From Catalinimonas alkaloidigena (GTDB lineage: Bacteria > Bacteroidota > Bacteroidia > Cytophagales > Cyclobacteriaceae), in assembly GCF_029504655.1 (NCBI RefSeq), contig NZ_JAQFIL010000001.1:6143001-6207000 (forward strand): a stretch of DNA of 64,000 nt, written 5' to 3'. Positions 22,388-32,072 of the stretch are shown here, one piece after another. How positions within the stretch are numbered: the stretch's first letter is position 1; every line of letters starts with the position of its first letter. The notes beneath the pieces were generated by a model. That model did not search any database and had not been told where the DNA came from. It saw nothing but the letters and a program-made list of their open reading frames with translations. The position numbers were made by a program, and so were the translations under genes.

Positions 22388-23746
22388 CTATCGTGTAGCC
22401 TCTGTCATCAGCTGGCTAAACCTGTTCATCACTTCTGTCATATAGCTTCCGGTATAAGGGCCAAACCAGTTCATTTCCCTGGCTTCCCGATGCTTCTCAC
22501 CATAGTGGCTGTCGGGAATCACATAGCCAATGTAGCTGCCATTAAAACTTGTGACGATCAACTGTGCCTCTTCCGCACTCAATTGCTCATACAGCATACC
22601 TGAATAGTCCGCTGGCGTTCCCATCATTAGAATATTCCCCAGCTTTATTCCACTGATCTGAGGGTAAAGTTCTCCCAATACCGCATTAAAAAGCCATGAA
22701 CGCACACTCCAGTTATCATTAAGCTTAAGCTGAGGCTTTCCCAGGTGAAATGGAATATCCGCATAAATCAGCTGCGCTGTAAACTCAGTTTCTATACTAT
22801 CCACATTTTGTATTAGAGGCTGGGCCAGTTGCTGTGCGTAAGCATGCATTTTTTCATAGGTGAACTCTCCTTTCCGTATTGGGCTATGGCTTCCTACTGC
22901 CCCGGCAGCATAGGCGACAAAATCTATGGCAGTATTCTGTTCCAGTATTTCTACCAAAGCAGATGGATAATCAGCTGACAGATCCATGCGCTTGCTGTTA
23001 AGAAAAGTCGCATGAGCGGCATAAGTACAAATCAGAGCGGTATTACCTCCTTCCTGCTCCAGCTTTATTACTCTCAGATACGGATCTATCTCTCCTCCTT
23101 TCACTAATCGGTTACGCACCAACTCAGGAACAGCAAACGCTTCATACCCTACTTTTACAGGACTACGGCTAGCATATGCTTCCTGTATGGCATCAAGGGT
23201 TTGCTTCACGATATAGTCTACCAATGCTGAATTATATCCTCCGGCAGTCAGCTTTCCTCCAAAGCCCCGGGCCCATTCCCCAAAACCATTGTGGGTATGC
23301 ACAGCGGTAAAATACAGATGTTGAACAGGGAACTGTGCCGTATCTACCGCATAGCGTATGGCATCGGCCAGATCAGGATGCACAATCATCAGTTCATAAG
23401 TGAGCCAGGCTACCGTTTCCTGCTGACTGGAAAATACCACTGCCCGTACATGCAGAGAATCATGCACCCTTTCATACTCCCCTTTCCAGCCATAGCCCAT
23501 CAGGCTGACCGGCTCCCTAGGAGTAATATTTTTTGCACTCCAGCCAGCCTGAACTGTATCGGCTTGGGTTCCTTCAGAAGAGGCCAGTGCATTCTTCAGG
23601 CTATCCAGCGCGCCCAGTGTAGCCTTATAATAGGCTTGCTCCTGATAGGGAGAGTCATCAATGGGGGCTATACTTATCATCAATATGGCCCCCAAGAGGA
23701 TCAAGAAGATCAGTAGGAGGCGGACAACTTTCTTCAGCACATTCAA
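22388..23746 (-). CDS. Neutral/alkaline ceramidase-like hydrolase
   Basis: This 452-residue protein has one N-terminal membrane anchor (about 8-28) and the N-terminal domain of neutral/alkaline non-lysosomal ceramidase. Motifs include AGWSAKNITPREPVSLMGYG, LYFTAVHTHNGFGEWARGFG with zinc-ligand histidines, and ICTYAAHATFLNSKRMDLSADYP. Bacteroidota make sphingolipids, so it could act on host or own ceramides, though many relatives of this length act on other substrates. It lacks the C-terminal beta-sandwich domain of full-length ceramidases. It is a single gene convergent with the frameshifted ORF. Confidence 0.82.
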   Translation of the reverse strand: MNVLKKVVRLLLIFLILLGAILMISIAPIDDSPYQEQAYYKATLGALDSLKNALASSEGTQADTVQAGWSAKNITPREPVSLMGYGWKGEYERVHDSLHVRAVVFSSQQETVAWLTYELMIVHPDLADAIRYAVDTAQFPVQHLYFTAVHTHNGFGEWARGFGGKLTAGGYNSALVDYIVKQTLDAIQEAYASRSPVKVGYEAFAVPELVRNRLVKGGEIDPYLRVIKLEQEGGNTALICTYAAHATFLNSKRMDLSADYPSALVEILEQNTAIDFVAYAAGAVGSHSPIRKGEFTYEKMHAYAQQLAQPLIQNVDSIETEFTAQLIYADIPFHLGKPQLKLNDNWSVRSWLFNAVLGELYPQISGIKLGNILMMGTPADYSGMLYEQLSAEEAQLIVTSFNGSYIGYVIPDSHYGEKHREAREMNWFGPYTGSYMTEVMNRFSQLMTEATR

Positions 23747-23939
23747 TCTATTCAGTCGGGACTTAAGTGTTTCTTAAAACTAACAACTTAACTGGATTAT
23801 GTCATCATATAAGATAATTCGTCGTGAAAAGGGCCTCACAAATATCAGTTTTTCATAACCCTAGCAGTACGAAGCTGTTGTAACTAGGTGAACATTTTTT
23901 TGATCAGAACGATCTTTTACACTTGATATAAAATTGATT

Positions 23940-24800
23940 ATGAAAACCAAAACAATAAACGCTGCTGCCGCTGGTACTTTTAGCTTAGGTAGCGATATCA
24001 CTATCAACCGACTAGGCTATGGAGCCATGCGCATTACCGGAGAAGGTATCTGGGGCCCTCCTAAAGATAAAGCTGAGGCTATACGAGTGCTTAAAGCCAC
24101 CCAGGATTTAGACATCAACTTCATAGATACCGCCGACAGTTATGGCCCCTACGTATCAGAAGAGCTGATTGCCGAAGCGCTTCATCCCTACCCTGAAAGT
24201 TTGCTGATCGCTACCAAAGGAGGTTTGGAACGCGGCGGACCCAACCAGTGGTCGGTCAACGGACGTCCTGAGCATCTTGAAGAAGCCCTGAAGGGCAGTT
24301 TGAAACGCCTGAAGGCAGAGCGCATTGACTTATATCAACTACACCGCTTTGACGAAAAAGTACCTGCTGATGAATTTCTGGGAAAGCTAAAGGAGCTTCA
24401 GGGACAGGGATATATTCGCCATCTTGGCCTCTCTGAGGCAAGTGTAGATCAGATCAAACAGGCGCAGGAATATTTTGAGGTCGTCAGTGTGCAGAACAAG
24501 TTTAGCCTGACCGATCGTAAGTGGCAGGATGAAGTAGAATGGACACAAGCACAGGACATAGGTTTCATCCCCTGGTATCCGCTGGATTCGGGAGCAGTAG
24601 ACAATGATACGCTCCAGTCTATCGCCAAGAAGCATGATGCTTCGGTATACCAGATTGCGCTGGCATGGTTGCTGGCTCACAGCGACAATATTTTACCCAT
24701 CCCCGGTACCAGTTCGGTAGAACACCTAAAAGATAATACCGGAGCCGCGCACATTAAGCTTGAGCAGGATGATATGAAGCAGTTAAACGACTTGGCTTGA
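23940..24800 (+). CDS. Aldo/keto reductase
   Basis: This protein of about 286 residues is an NADPH-dependent aldo/keto reductase. The catalytic tetrad is visible as D in INFIDTADSYGPYVSEELI (Asp and Tyr), K in LLIATKGG, and H in DLYQLHRFDEKVP. The C-terminal cofactor loop is LPIPGTSSVEHLKDN. It has the size and the GYGAMRITGEGIWGPP start of the oxidoreductase YdbC/Tas-like group. I chose the ATG at 23940 over the in-frame TTG at 23934. It is a single gene followed by a strong bidirectional hairpin. Confidence 0.92.
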   Translation: MKTKTINAAAAGTFSLGSDITINRLGYGAMRITGEGIWGPPKDKAEAIRVLKATQDLDINFIDTADSYGPYVSEELIAEALHPYPESLLIATKGGLERGGPNQWSVNGRPEHLEEALKGSLKRLKAERIDLYQLHRFDEKVPADEFLGKLKELQGQGYIRHLGLSEASVDQIKQAQEYFEVVSVQNKFSLTDRKWQDEVEWTQAQDIGFIPWYPLDSGAVDNDTLQSIAKKHDASVYQIALAWLLAHSDNILPIPGTSSVEHLKDNTGAAHIKLEQDDMKQLNDLA

Positions 24801-24828
24801 AAGCCATCATAAACCAGCACATAAGCAA

Positions 24829-24858
24829 AGAGGCTTGATGAAATTTCATCAAGCCTCT
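24829..24858. terminator. Bidirectional terminator between aldo/keto reductase and susD
   Basis: AGAGGCTTGATGAAA and TTTCATCAAGCCTCT form a perfect stem of up to 14 bp with T-rich flanks on both sides, placed between convergent genes. Confidence 0.8.
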
Positions 24859-24993
24859 CTTTATTAAACCAGCTATTAAACATTATTTCAAATAATAAAT
24901 TCCGGACGGTCGCCGTGCGATTGAAGATTTGCAAACCACTAACTATAGGCTTTTAATAAGTTTTTAACCTATAATCTTCAAGCTGTAACCCTA

Positions 24994-26505
24994 TTAATAC
25001 CCGGGGTTTTGCGGTCTGAGATTAGGGTTTACATCAAGGTCAGTTTGTAGCAACGGCATAAGATAATCACGGTTAGGATCAAAATTTGGGTGTGGTTCTA
25101 ATGAACCGGGTTCAGTAAATACCTCTTCACCCAATCTCCTACGCTTGATGTCATACCACCTTTTATACTCAAAAGACAATTCAAGACGCCTTTCTTCCAG
25201 TACCAAATCAATAAAATCATCCTTAGTCAAACCCAAAGAAACATCTTCGGGAAAGCTGGTCATTTCTCCCTCCCAGTTTCTTGCTCTGGCTCGTATTTGA
25301 TTTACATAACCAACGGCTTCAGCATTAGGTCCACTGACTTCCGCCAGAGCTTCCGCGGCAATTAACAGGACCTCCGCATAACGCATGGCTGAATAATTAT
25401 TGTCTGAGTCTCTGGTATCGCCACTAGCAGTACCTGGAAAACGGTTATACTTGGCGATGTGAGGCCTTTGTGTATTATCAAATTCAGTATAAGGCACCAA
25501 AACCGAACTCTCAAAAGTAGAGTCTTCAAAACTTACTTCCTTACGGTAATCGCGATCATCCCAGGTATTATACACCTCCATAGAAGGGACCAGTACACTC
25601 CATCCTACCTTGTCACTTCCCCTGATTCCTGTCATAGGCCCCATGATGTCATCATCAGCACCATCTGAGCCATCTTGCAATCCCAAAAAATCAATGGCGA
25701 ATATGTGCTCCTGGAGATTATCTGCTATTTCTGCTCTGAACAGATCCTGATAGTCAGCTTCAAGTGCATACCCAAATCTGTCTTTATTATCAATCACCCA
25801 CTTAGCTTCGTCATACGCACTTTGGTAATCTTCCAGGGTAAGGTAAACTGAGGCCAGATAAGATGCCGCCGTCCCTTTTGTTGCTCTGGATCTTATTCCT
25901 CCGTCCTGGGTGTCAGGCAGCCATTCTTTAGCGAATTCCAGATCTTCAATGATTCCGGTATATACATCAGAAGCCGGTGTCTTTGAAATATCCTGAACAA
26001 CATCAGGGTCAGTAATAAAAAAATCAATATAAGGGATATCACCAAATACCCTTACCAAATGATAATAACTGAAAGCCCTGATGAATCTGGCTTCGGCGAT
26101 CAGAGGATTAATTTCACTTTCTGATACGTCCAGGGTTTCTGCACCGGCAATGGCAGCATTGGCAGCACCAATAGTCTGGTACCAGTAGGGCCAGAATCTG
26201 CTCACCATGCCATTATTAGAGTCCATATTAAAATCATTGACCTGTTGCCTTTCTGCTGGGGTCCCCCGGTCTCCAATATCTACCATATCACCTCTGAGCA
26301 TGAGGGCAGATACAAATTGTCTTCCATAAAGACGCTCGGTTGATATCCATCCATAGGCACCAAAGATGGCTATTTCTACATCCCCGGGAGTACTAAAAAG
26401 TGTTTCAGGCGATAGCAGCCCTACCGGTTTTTCCTCCAGATCAGCACAGCCACTAAAGCTGATGATCAGAGCAACAATCAAAGTTTTATTAAAAAGAGTT
26501 TTCAT
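24994..26505 (-). CDS. SusD/RagB-family nutrient-binding outer-membrane lipoprotein
   Basis: This 503-residue lipoprotein has lipobox SFSGC near residue 20. It carries the N-terminal SusD-like domain (LLSPETLFSTPGDVEIAIFG), the TPR-rich core (LIAEARFIRAFSYYHLVRVF, the usual signature), and the C-terminal RagB part (YAEVLLIAAEALAE, then LEERRLELSFEYKRWYDIKR). It forms the lid over the SusC barrel and binds a glycan or similar polymer at the cell surface. It is the last gene of the four-gene set sigma-fecR-susC-susD on the minus strand, 18 bp after susC. No hydrolase follows, so the substrate cannot be read from the context. Confidence 0.95.
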   Translation of the reverse strand: MKTLFNKTLIVALIISFSGCADLEEKPVGLLSPETLFSTPGDVEIAIFGAYGWISTERLYGRQFVSALMLRGDMVDIGDRGTPAERQQVNDFNMDSNNGMVSRFWPYWYQTIGAANAAIAGAETLDVSESEINPLIAEARFIRAFSYYHLVRVFGDIPYIDFFITDPDVVQDISKTPASDVYTGIIEDLEFAKEWLPDTQDGGIRSRATKGTAASYLASVYLTLEDYQSAYDEAKWVIDNKDRFGYALEADYQDLFRAEIADNLQEHIFAIDFLGLQDGSDGADDDIMGPMTGIRGSDKVGWSVLVPSMEVYNTWDDRDYRKEVSFEDSTFESSVLVPYTEFDNTQRPHIAKYNRFPGTASGDTRDSDNNYSAMRYAEVLLIAAEALAEVSGPNAEAVGYVNQIRARARNWEGEMTSFPEDVSLGLTKDDFIDLVLEERRLELSFEYKRWYDIKRRRLGEEVFTEPGSLEPHPNFDPNRDYLMPLLQTDLDVNPNLRPQNPGY

Positions 26506-26523
26506 AATTCAATGCTTATTTGC

Positions 26524-29500
26524 TTAAAAACCAATATTTAACCCCACTGTATAAGACTTGGCGTTGGGATAACTTCCGTAATCCAAGCCAAGGTTACGAT
26601 TCCCGTTTTGCTCACCTGCGGTTCCATAGTTTACTTCCGGGTCATATCCGGGATAATCAGTAATGGTAAAAATGTTCTGTGCGCTCACATATACCCTTAG
26701 CTTGCTGATATTTAAGCTTTCCAACAGGCTTGCTGGCAAAGTATAGCCTAATGCGAGATTTTTCAGGCGCACATAACTGCCATCGTAAATCCAGCGGGTA
26801 GAAACTCGACGGGTACGACCATTAAATGCTTTAGGCACATCCGTATTGGTATTGCTGGGTGTCCAGCGGTTCAAGGCCTCAGTAGTAGCATTATTGATAC
26901 CGGACATCAGATTGAGCTCCATCAGCGTATAGCTTAGGATATCATTGCCCTGAGAACCCTGAAAGAAAATATTCAGGTCAAAGTTTTTCCATTTAAAATC
27001 ATTATTGAACCCCCAGATAAAATCGGGATGAGGGTTACCAATAATGGCTCTGTCATCACTGTTAAGCGTACCATCAGGTGTTTCCGTCAGATTGCCTTGT
27101 TCATCCCGGCTGGCGATATCCCTGAATTTCTCTCCTCCGGCTTCCTGCTCAAATCCCCCGCCTTCCAGAAAATCATCACCTTCCTGATATACACCATCAT
27201 AGATCCATCCGTAGTATGTTCCTACCGAGTATCCTTCGCGCAAAATTTGGGTATCACCCAGTCCTACCATATGCCCTGGGCCTGAGCCATAAAATATATC
27301 ATTACCATCAGGCAAAGAAAGCACTTCATTACGGTTGGCTGAGATGTTGAAGTTAGTCGTCCATTGGAATTCTCCGGTCAGGTTCCTTGAAGAAATCATG
27401 GCTTCCCATCCTTTATTTTCAACTTTTCCCAGGTTTCTTAACTGTTCCGGATAACCCGAATACTGAGGCAAACGAACATCAAAAAGCAGGTCAGTAGTTA
27501 CCATGCGGTAATAATCTACGGTCAGATTGATCCTGTCATCCAGGAACCCAATGTCGGCTCCTATGTCAAGCTGTGCGGTAGTTTCCCAGCTTAGGTTTTC
27601 ATTGGCAACCTCGGTGGGTCGGGCGGCATTGACTGCCTGTCCTCCGATTACCGAGTACACGCTGGAAAACCTGGCAAGTGTCTGATAGGGAGATATTGCC
27701 TGATTACCTGTCAAACCATAGCTTACACGCCATTTCCAGAAACTCAGCCAGTTAACATCATCCATAAACTGCTCTTCTTTCATATTCCAGGCAAATGCCC
27801 CCGAAGGAAAAAATGCCCACTTATTGTTTTTACTAAAGTTAGATGCACCATCATAACGGGCGTTGAAAGTAAGCAGGTAACGATCTAATAATGAATAGTT
27901 TAAGCGACCATAGTAAGACTCTATCTGCCATTCTGTGAGTCCGGAGTATGGTGCCTGGTACACTGAAGCTGACCCAAGCCCCCAGAATGAGAAGGAGTCA
28001 TTAATAAAAGACTGGCTCCTGCCCGCCCAGCCTTCAGAAGAAGAAGACTGAAAAGAATATCCTGCCATCACTGATAGGTTATGCATTTGCCCGAACGATT
28101 TGCTATAAGTCAAATAGTTTTCATTCAACAGCAAGGTGTTCTTGCTTCCATCTACACGTGCATCACCTCCTCCGGCATTTCTACCTTCCTGAAGTGTGGT
28201 TGGTGAATATCTTCCTCTTCTGCCGCTGTTGGTAGTAGCCCCAAAAGTTGTTCTGAACTTGAGGTTTTTGAAAATATCATATTCAGCATAAATATTAGCC
28301 TGAAAGCGGTCATTGATAGACTCATCCTGTAATTGGGTAGCGATCGCATAAGGATTGTCAATTGGGTCATTCAGGCGTGCAATGGTAAAGGTGCCATCTG
28401 GATTATATATGTTTCTGTCTGGCTCAAATTTGAAAGTAGATGAAACCACTCCGGGGGTTAACCCACCAGATCCTTCCTGCGTCCTGACACCATCCGTAGT
28501 ATTTCTTTGTGCAAATAGGTTGACACCCAGATTAAATCTTTCTGAAGCGTTGATGTCGACATTACTGGTCAGCGAAAAACGGTCAAAGGCTGAATTAATA
28601 ATAACGCCTTTCTGGTCAAAGTAAGAACCGGATACGTAATAGTTAACCGCCTCATTACCACCGGAAACTGATAGTTGGTAATTCTGAATGGCGCCAGTTC
28701 GGAAAATTTCATCCTGCCAATCCGTTTCACCTTCACCTGCAGCAATGCTCGGCCTTGCCTCCTGTATATAATCAGTAAATTGATCGGCATTCAAAAGATC
28801 CAGCCGGTTAATTTCATTCTGGGCAGAGTATGAAGTATTAAAATCAATTTTGACATCACCTGATTTACCACGTTTGGTGGTAACCATGATCACTCCGTTA
28901 GCTCCCCGAGAACCATAGATCGCAGTAGCTGAGGCGTCTTTCAATACCTCAATTGATTCAATATCTTCTGGTGGAGGGAGCGCTGCCCCTACAAAACCAT
29001 CTACAACATAAATAGGATCGCTGCTGGCGTTGATGGAAGTACCACCACGAATTCTTACTTTTAAATCTGCACCCGGGGCACCATTATTAGATTGAATGTT
29101 TACTCCGGCCGCGCGTCCCTGTAGTGCCTGCACTGTTCCCTGAGCGGGATAAGCGGTAAGTTCTTCAGATTTTACGGAAGATACAGAGCCGGTAAGGTCA
29201 CTTTTTTTCACCGTACCGTAACCTACCACCACTACTTCCGATAGGGATTGAATATCAGGAGATAGTGCCAGATTAATGGTACTCCTGCCATTGATGGTCA
29301 CTTCCTCAGTACTATAACCTATTGATGAAAAAACCAAAGTAGTAACATCGTCGGCTACCGTAAGCCTGTAGTTGCCATCCAGGTCAGAAACAGTACCAGT
29401 AGTTGTATTTTTAGCCAGAATATTGACGCCTGGTAGCGCTTCACCGCTTTCCAGATCAGTAACTTTTCCACTAATGCTCTGCTCGTACTGTTGAATGAGA

Positions 29501-29994
29501 ATACGCTTCATCTCCTGACCCTTGACCTTGTTCAGTACCAGCTGGTGATTTGCCTCCGGTACTGATAAACTTTGGGGAAGTAGTTTCTGAGGCTGCGCTG
29601 TAGTTTGAGGGACAATGATAAAGTTATCTCCTTCAAACTCTTCAAAATTGAGCTTATAGTCATCCAACACCTCACGCATCTTGGCAGATAACTTCTCCTT
29701 CTGCGTTTGAAGCAGATCATCTACTTTTTTACGGTTTACAAATTTGTTATCCAGCACATCAGACTCATAGTTGACTGATATCCTGAATTTCTTTTCCAGC
29801 AGATTACATAGCTCGTACAAAGCTACCTGCTTTTCATCCTGAATGTATACAGGGCTTGCAGTAGGCTGATTTGCTGTCTGTATACTGGCAGTCATGTTTT
29901 GTGCCAGTGCCGGACTACATACTAGTGCCATTCCCACTAAGCAAAAAATGCTTATTCGGAAACAGGCTTTTAGATTGAGTACATCCTTGTTCAT
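26524..29994 (-). CDS. SusC/RagA TonB-dependent transporter with STN signalling domain
   Basis: This 1156-residue outer-membrane transporter has a signal peptide ending CSPALAQ and an STN domain (about 55-120; LEKKFRISVNYESDVL). A carboxypeptidase-like beta-sandwich (about 170-255) and a plug with VVVGYGTVKKSDLTGSVSSV, LQGRAAGVNIQSNNG and PIYVVDG follow, then a 22-strand barrel to a C-terminal Phe. The STN domain shows that it signals to the adjacent FecR anti-sigma factor when substrate binds. It is the main import protein of the operon, 30 bp after fecR. Confidence 0.96.
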   Translation of the reverse strand: MNKDVLNLKACFRISIFCLVGMALVCSPALAQNMTASIQTANQPTASPVYIQDEKQVALYELCNLLEKKFRISVNYESDVLDNKFVNRKKVDDLLQTQKEKLSAKMREVLDDYKLNFEEFEGDNFIIVPQTTAQPQKLLPQSLSVPEANHQLVLNKVKGQEMKRILIQQYEQSISGKVTDLESGEALPGVNILAKNTTTGTVSDLDGNYRLTVADDVTTLVFSSIGYSTEEVTINGRSTINLALSPDIQSLSEVVVVGYGTVKKSDLTGSVSSVKSEELTAYPAQGTVQALQGRAAGVNIQSNNGAPGADLKVRIRGGTSINASSDPIYVVDGFVGAALPPPEDIESIEVLKDASATAIYGSRGANGVIMVTTKRGKSGDVKIDFNTSYSAQNEINRLDLLNADQFTDYIQEARPSIAAGEGETDWQDEIFRTGAIQNYQLSVSGGNEAVNYYVSGSYFDQKGVIINSAFDRFSLTSNVDINASERFNLGVNLFAQRNTTDGVRTQEGSGGLTPGVVSSTFKFEPDRNIYNPDGTFTIARLNDPIDNPYAIATQLQDESINDRFQANIYAEYDIFKNLKFRTTFGATTNSGRRGRYSPTTLQEGRNAGGGDARVDGSKNTLLLNENYLTYSKSFGQMHNLSVMAGYSFQSSSSEGWAGRSQSFINDSFSFWGLGSASVYQAPYSGLTEWQIESYYGRLNYSLLDRYLLTFNARYDGASNFSKNNKWAFFPSGAFAWNMKEEQFMDDVNWLSFWKWRVSYGLTGNQAISPYQTLARFSSVYSVIGGQAVNAARPTEVANENLSWETTAQLDIGADIGFLDDRINLTVDYYRMVTTDLLFDVRLPQYSGYPEQLRNLGKVENKGWEAMISSRNLTGEFQWTTNFNISANRNEVLSLPDGNDIFYGSGPGHMVGLGDTQILREGYSVGTYYGWIYDGVYQEGDDFLEGGGFEQEAGGEKFRDIASRDEQGNLTETPDGTLNSDDRAIIGNPHPDFIWGFNNDFKWKNFDLNIFFQGSQGNDILSYTLMELNLMSGINNATTEALNRWTPSNTNTDVPKAFNGRTRRVSTRWIYDGSYVRLKNLALGYTLPASLLESLNISKLRVYVSAQNIFTITDYPGYDPEVNYGTAGEQNGNRNLGLDYGSYPNAKSYTVGLNIGF

Positions 29995-30024
29995 AAAAAA
30001 AAATTTAGATTGAATCTATATGAT

Positions 30025-31086
30025 TTAGTGACCCATTCGGATCGTATTGCCTTCTTGCCGGACCGGCACCTGGTAGATCGCACTAAGCATTTGCAGTAGT
30101 GCCGACATATCATCTTTGGGTGGTGAACCACTAAACTTTCTGTCTTTGAGCGAAGCTTCAGTGATTTCTACTTCCAGCCCGTAATATTCAGTAATGGATT
30201 TTGCCACTTCCTCTAATGGAGTATCCCGAAAAGACCAGCGTTGCTCTGTCCAGGTAGTATATTCATCCACTTTCACTTTGCTGATGGCAATCTTTTGGTT
30301 TGCCAGGAGGCGAGCATGTTCACCGGGCCGCATCACTACTTCTTCTGCTGTCTCTACTGCGCTGAGTAGCTTTATTTTTCCTTCCCTAAGGGTAACTTCA
30401 GTCTGCCCATCCCGATTTCTCACGTTGAATTCGGTTCCCAGCACTTCTACATTCAATTGGGTAGCGTGTACTACAAACTTTCTTTTCTTCGCGGAAGCGT
30501 CTTCATTTATGATTTCCTGCTTACTTACCTTGAAAAGTGCCTCTCCTTCCAGCCAGACCTCACGATCCTCCTGCTTCTCCCAATCCCTGGGATAGCGGAG
30601 CAAGGAGTTGGCATTGAGGGTAACTTCGGAGCTATCCGGAAGTATGATGGATTTGGTTTCGCCATAAGCGGTGGTCACAGTATTATAAGTATCCTGAAAT
30701 ACGCTTAGCAGAAAGTAGGTGAAGACAGTCAGGACCACAATAGCAGCAGCATAACGCATGTATAGGAGAGCAGGGCTGTGCGATGCGGATGAACTTACCG
30801 GCTGCACGTCATCTTCTCCGATGGAAGCAGCAATGCGTGCCTGAAGTACACGCTTCTCGGTACCGGAAAGTGATGCTTTATGAAACGAAAGAGAAAGAAG
30901 GATGCTTCGAGCTTCTTCCACTATCTCCTGCCGCTTGACATCAGTACCCATCCAGGCTTGCCAGTAGGAATCTAAGTCCGGAGAAGGATGCCTGATCCAA
31001 TCTACGAATGCATCATCGGAGAGTAGCTGATCCAGTAAGGAGTCATCCAAATTCATTGGTAGTTTCGGTTGTTGTATTAGTTTCAC
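30025..31086 (-). CDS. FecR-family anti-sigma factor
   Basis: This 353-residue protein has a cytoplasmic N-terminal region, one TM at about 110-130 (YAAAIVVLTVFTYFLLSVF), the periplasmic FecR domain (TAYGETKSIILPDSSEVTLN, then WLEGEALFKVS, and LNVEVLGTEFNVRNRDGQTE) and a C-terminal DUF4974 domain (FRDTPLEEVAKSITEYYGLE). It would hold the upstream sigma factor until the STN domain of SusC contacts it. A second in-frame ATG at 31056 is possible. Confidence 0.94.
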   Translation of the reverse strand: MKLIQQPKLPMNLDDSLLDQLLSDDAFVDWIRHPSPDLDSYWQAWMGTDVKRQEIVEEARSILLSLSFHKASLSGTEKRVLQARIAASIGEDDVQPVSSSASHSPALLYMRYAAAIVVLTVFTYFLLSVFQDTYNTVTTAYGETKSIILPDSSEVTLNANSLLRYPRDWEKQEDREVWLEGEALFKVSKQEIINEDASAKKRKFVVHATQLNVEVLGTEFNVRNRDGQTEVTLREGKIKLLSAVETAEEVVMRPGEHARLLANQKIAISKVKVDEYTTWTEQRWSFRDTPLEEVAKSITEYYGLEVEITEASLKDRKFSGSPPKDDMSALLQMLSAIYQVPVRQEGNTIRMGH

Positions 31087-31187
31087 TTACTAAGAGACAT
31101 ACCAATAGAAAACCTTCCCTACCAAGAGGAAAAAATTTTTAACTTTTACAGAACGTTCATTATTTGAACGCAATAAATGTAAAGTCG

Positions 31188-31814
31188 CTAAATAATAAGG
31201 GGGTTTATTAAATGAATCAACAACACAAAAGAGTGTACAGCTTTTTCGTGGAGTAAAAGTTTGAGCGATTTCAGTGCTTTGGTCATCAGCTTGTAGAGTG
31301 ACTCAACGCTTATTCCCATAATTCCGGAAATTTCTTCATAGCTGAAGTTATCGTAATATTTCAGGAAGACTACTTCTCTCTGGCGAGCCGACAATTGTTT
31401 GATAGCGCTTTTCAGAAGAGACGATTTTTGAGAACGCTCCTGCTGAAATATGAGAACGCTTTCATGAGAGCCTGTTGAGAAAAGCTCAAACATGGATTCG
31501 TCACAAAAGGACTCCAGATTTCTTTTTTTCAGGGTGCGCAGCATTTTTCTGCGTAGAGAAGCATAGAGGTAAAACTGTATGGATTGCACCTTAGCCAGAT
31601 GAATTCTCTTCTCCCAAAGATTGACAAAAAGATCGTGCAGGCAATCCTTAACAAGTTCGCGATCGGCATGTATTTTATACCCGTAGTTATATAGCTCATC
31701 TACATACTCCTGATAGATCTGGAAGTAGGCCTGCTTACTTCCTTTACAAAATGCCTCCCACAAAAGATCAGTTTGATGAATAGGCTTCAAATATGTATTT
31801 CGCTGTTCAGACAT
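31188..31814 (-). CDS. ECF RNA polymerase sigma-70 factor
   Basis: This 208-residue ECF sigma factor has region 2 (about 30-95; ELVKDCLHDLFVNLWEKRIH) and region 4 (about 135-185; LSARQREVVFLKYYDNFSYE and the HTH around GISVESLYKLMTKALKSL). It ends in a hydrophobic tail (FVLLIHLINPLII), which is uncommon. It is the first gene of the sigma-FecR-SusC-SusD set and is expected to drive that operon upon transport signalling. Confidence 0.93.
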   Translation of the reverse strand: MSEQRNTYLKPIHQTDLLWEAFCKGSKQAYFQIYQEYVDELYNYGYKIHADRELVKDCLHDLFVNLWEKRIHLAKVQSIQFYLYASLRRKMLRTLKKRNLESFCDESMFELFSTGSHESVLIFQQERSQKSSLLKSAIKQLSARQREVVFLKYYDNFSYEEISGIMGISVESLYKLMTKALKSLKLLLHEKAVHSFVLLIHLINPLII

Positions 31815-32072
31815 TGCTTCTCCCTTATTCCACTTTTCTTAATAATACTCGCATTAATTTTAATTTTTTCAAAACGTATGCATTATTAATCCCTTAAAGT
31901 AGATAAAATTAACCAGGAAGGTTCATTCCATGCACTTTTTAGCCAAAAAACATCACCCACTATGGTTTAAAGAACTATTTCAAAAAAGCTCCTAACAACT
32001 GCCAAGGCTATTTTAACAAATGCACGCTCACAGCCAGTGGTTGATTTGTGAGTAATTTAAGGATGCATAGAA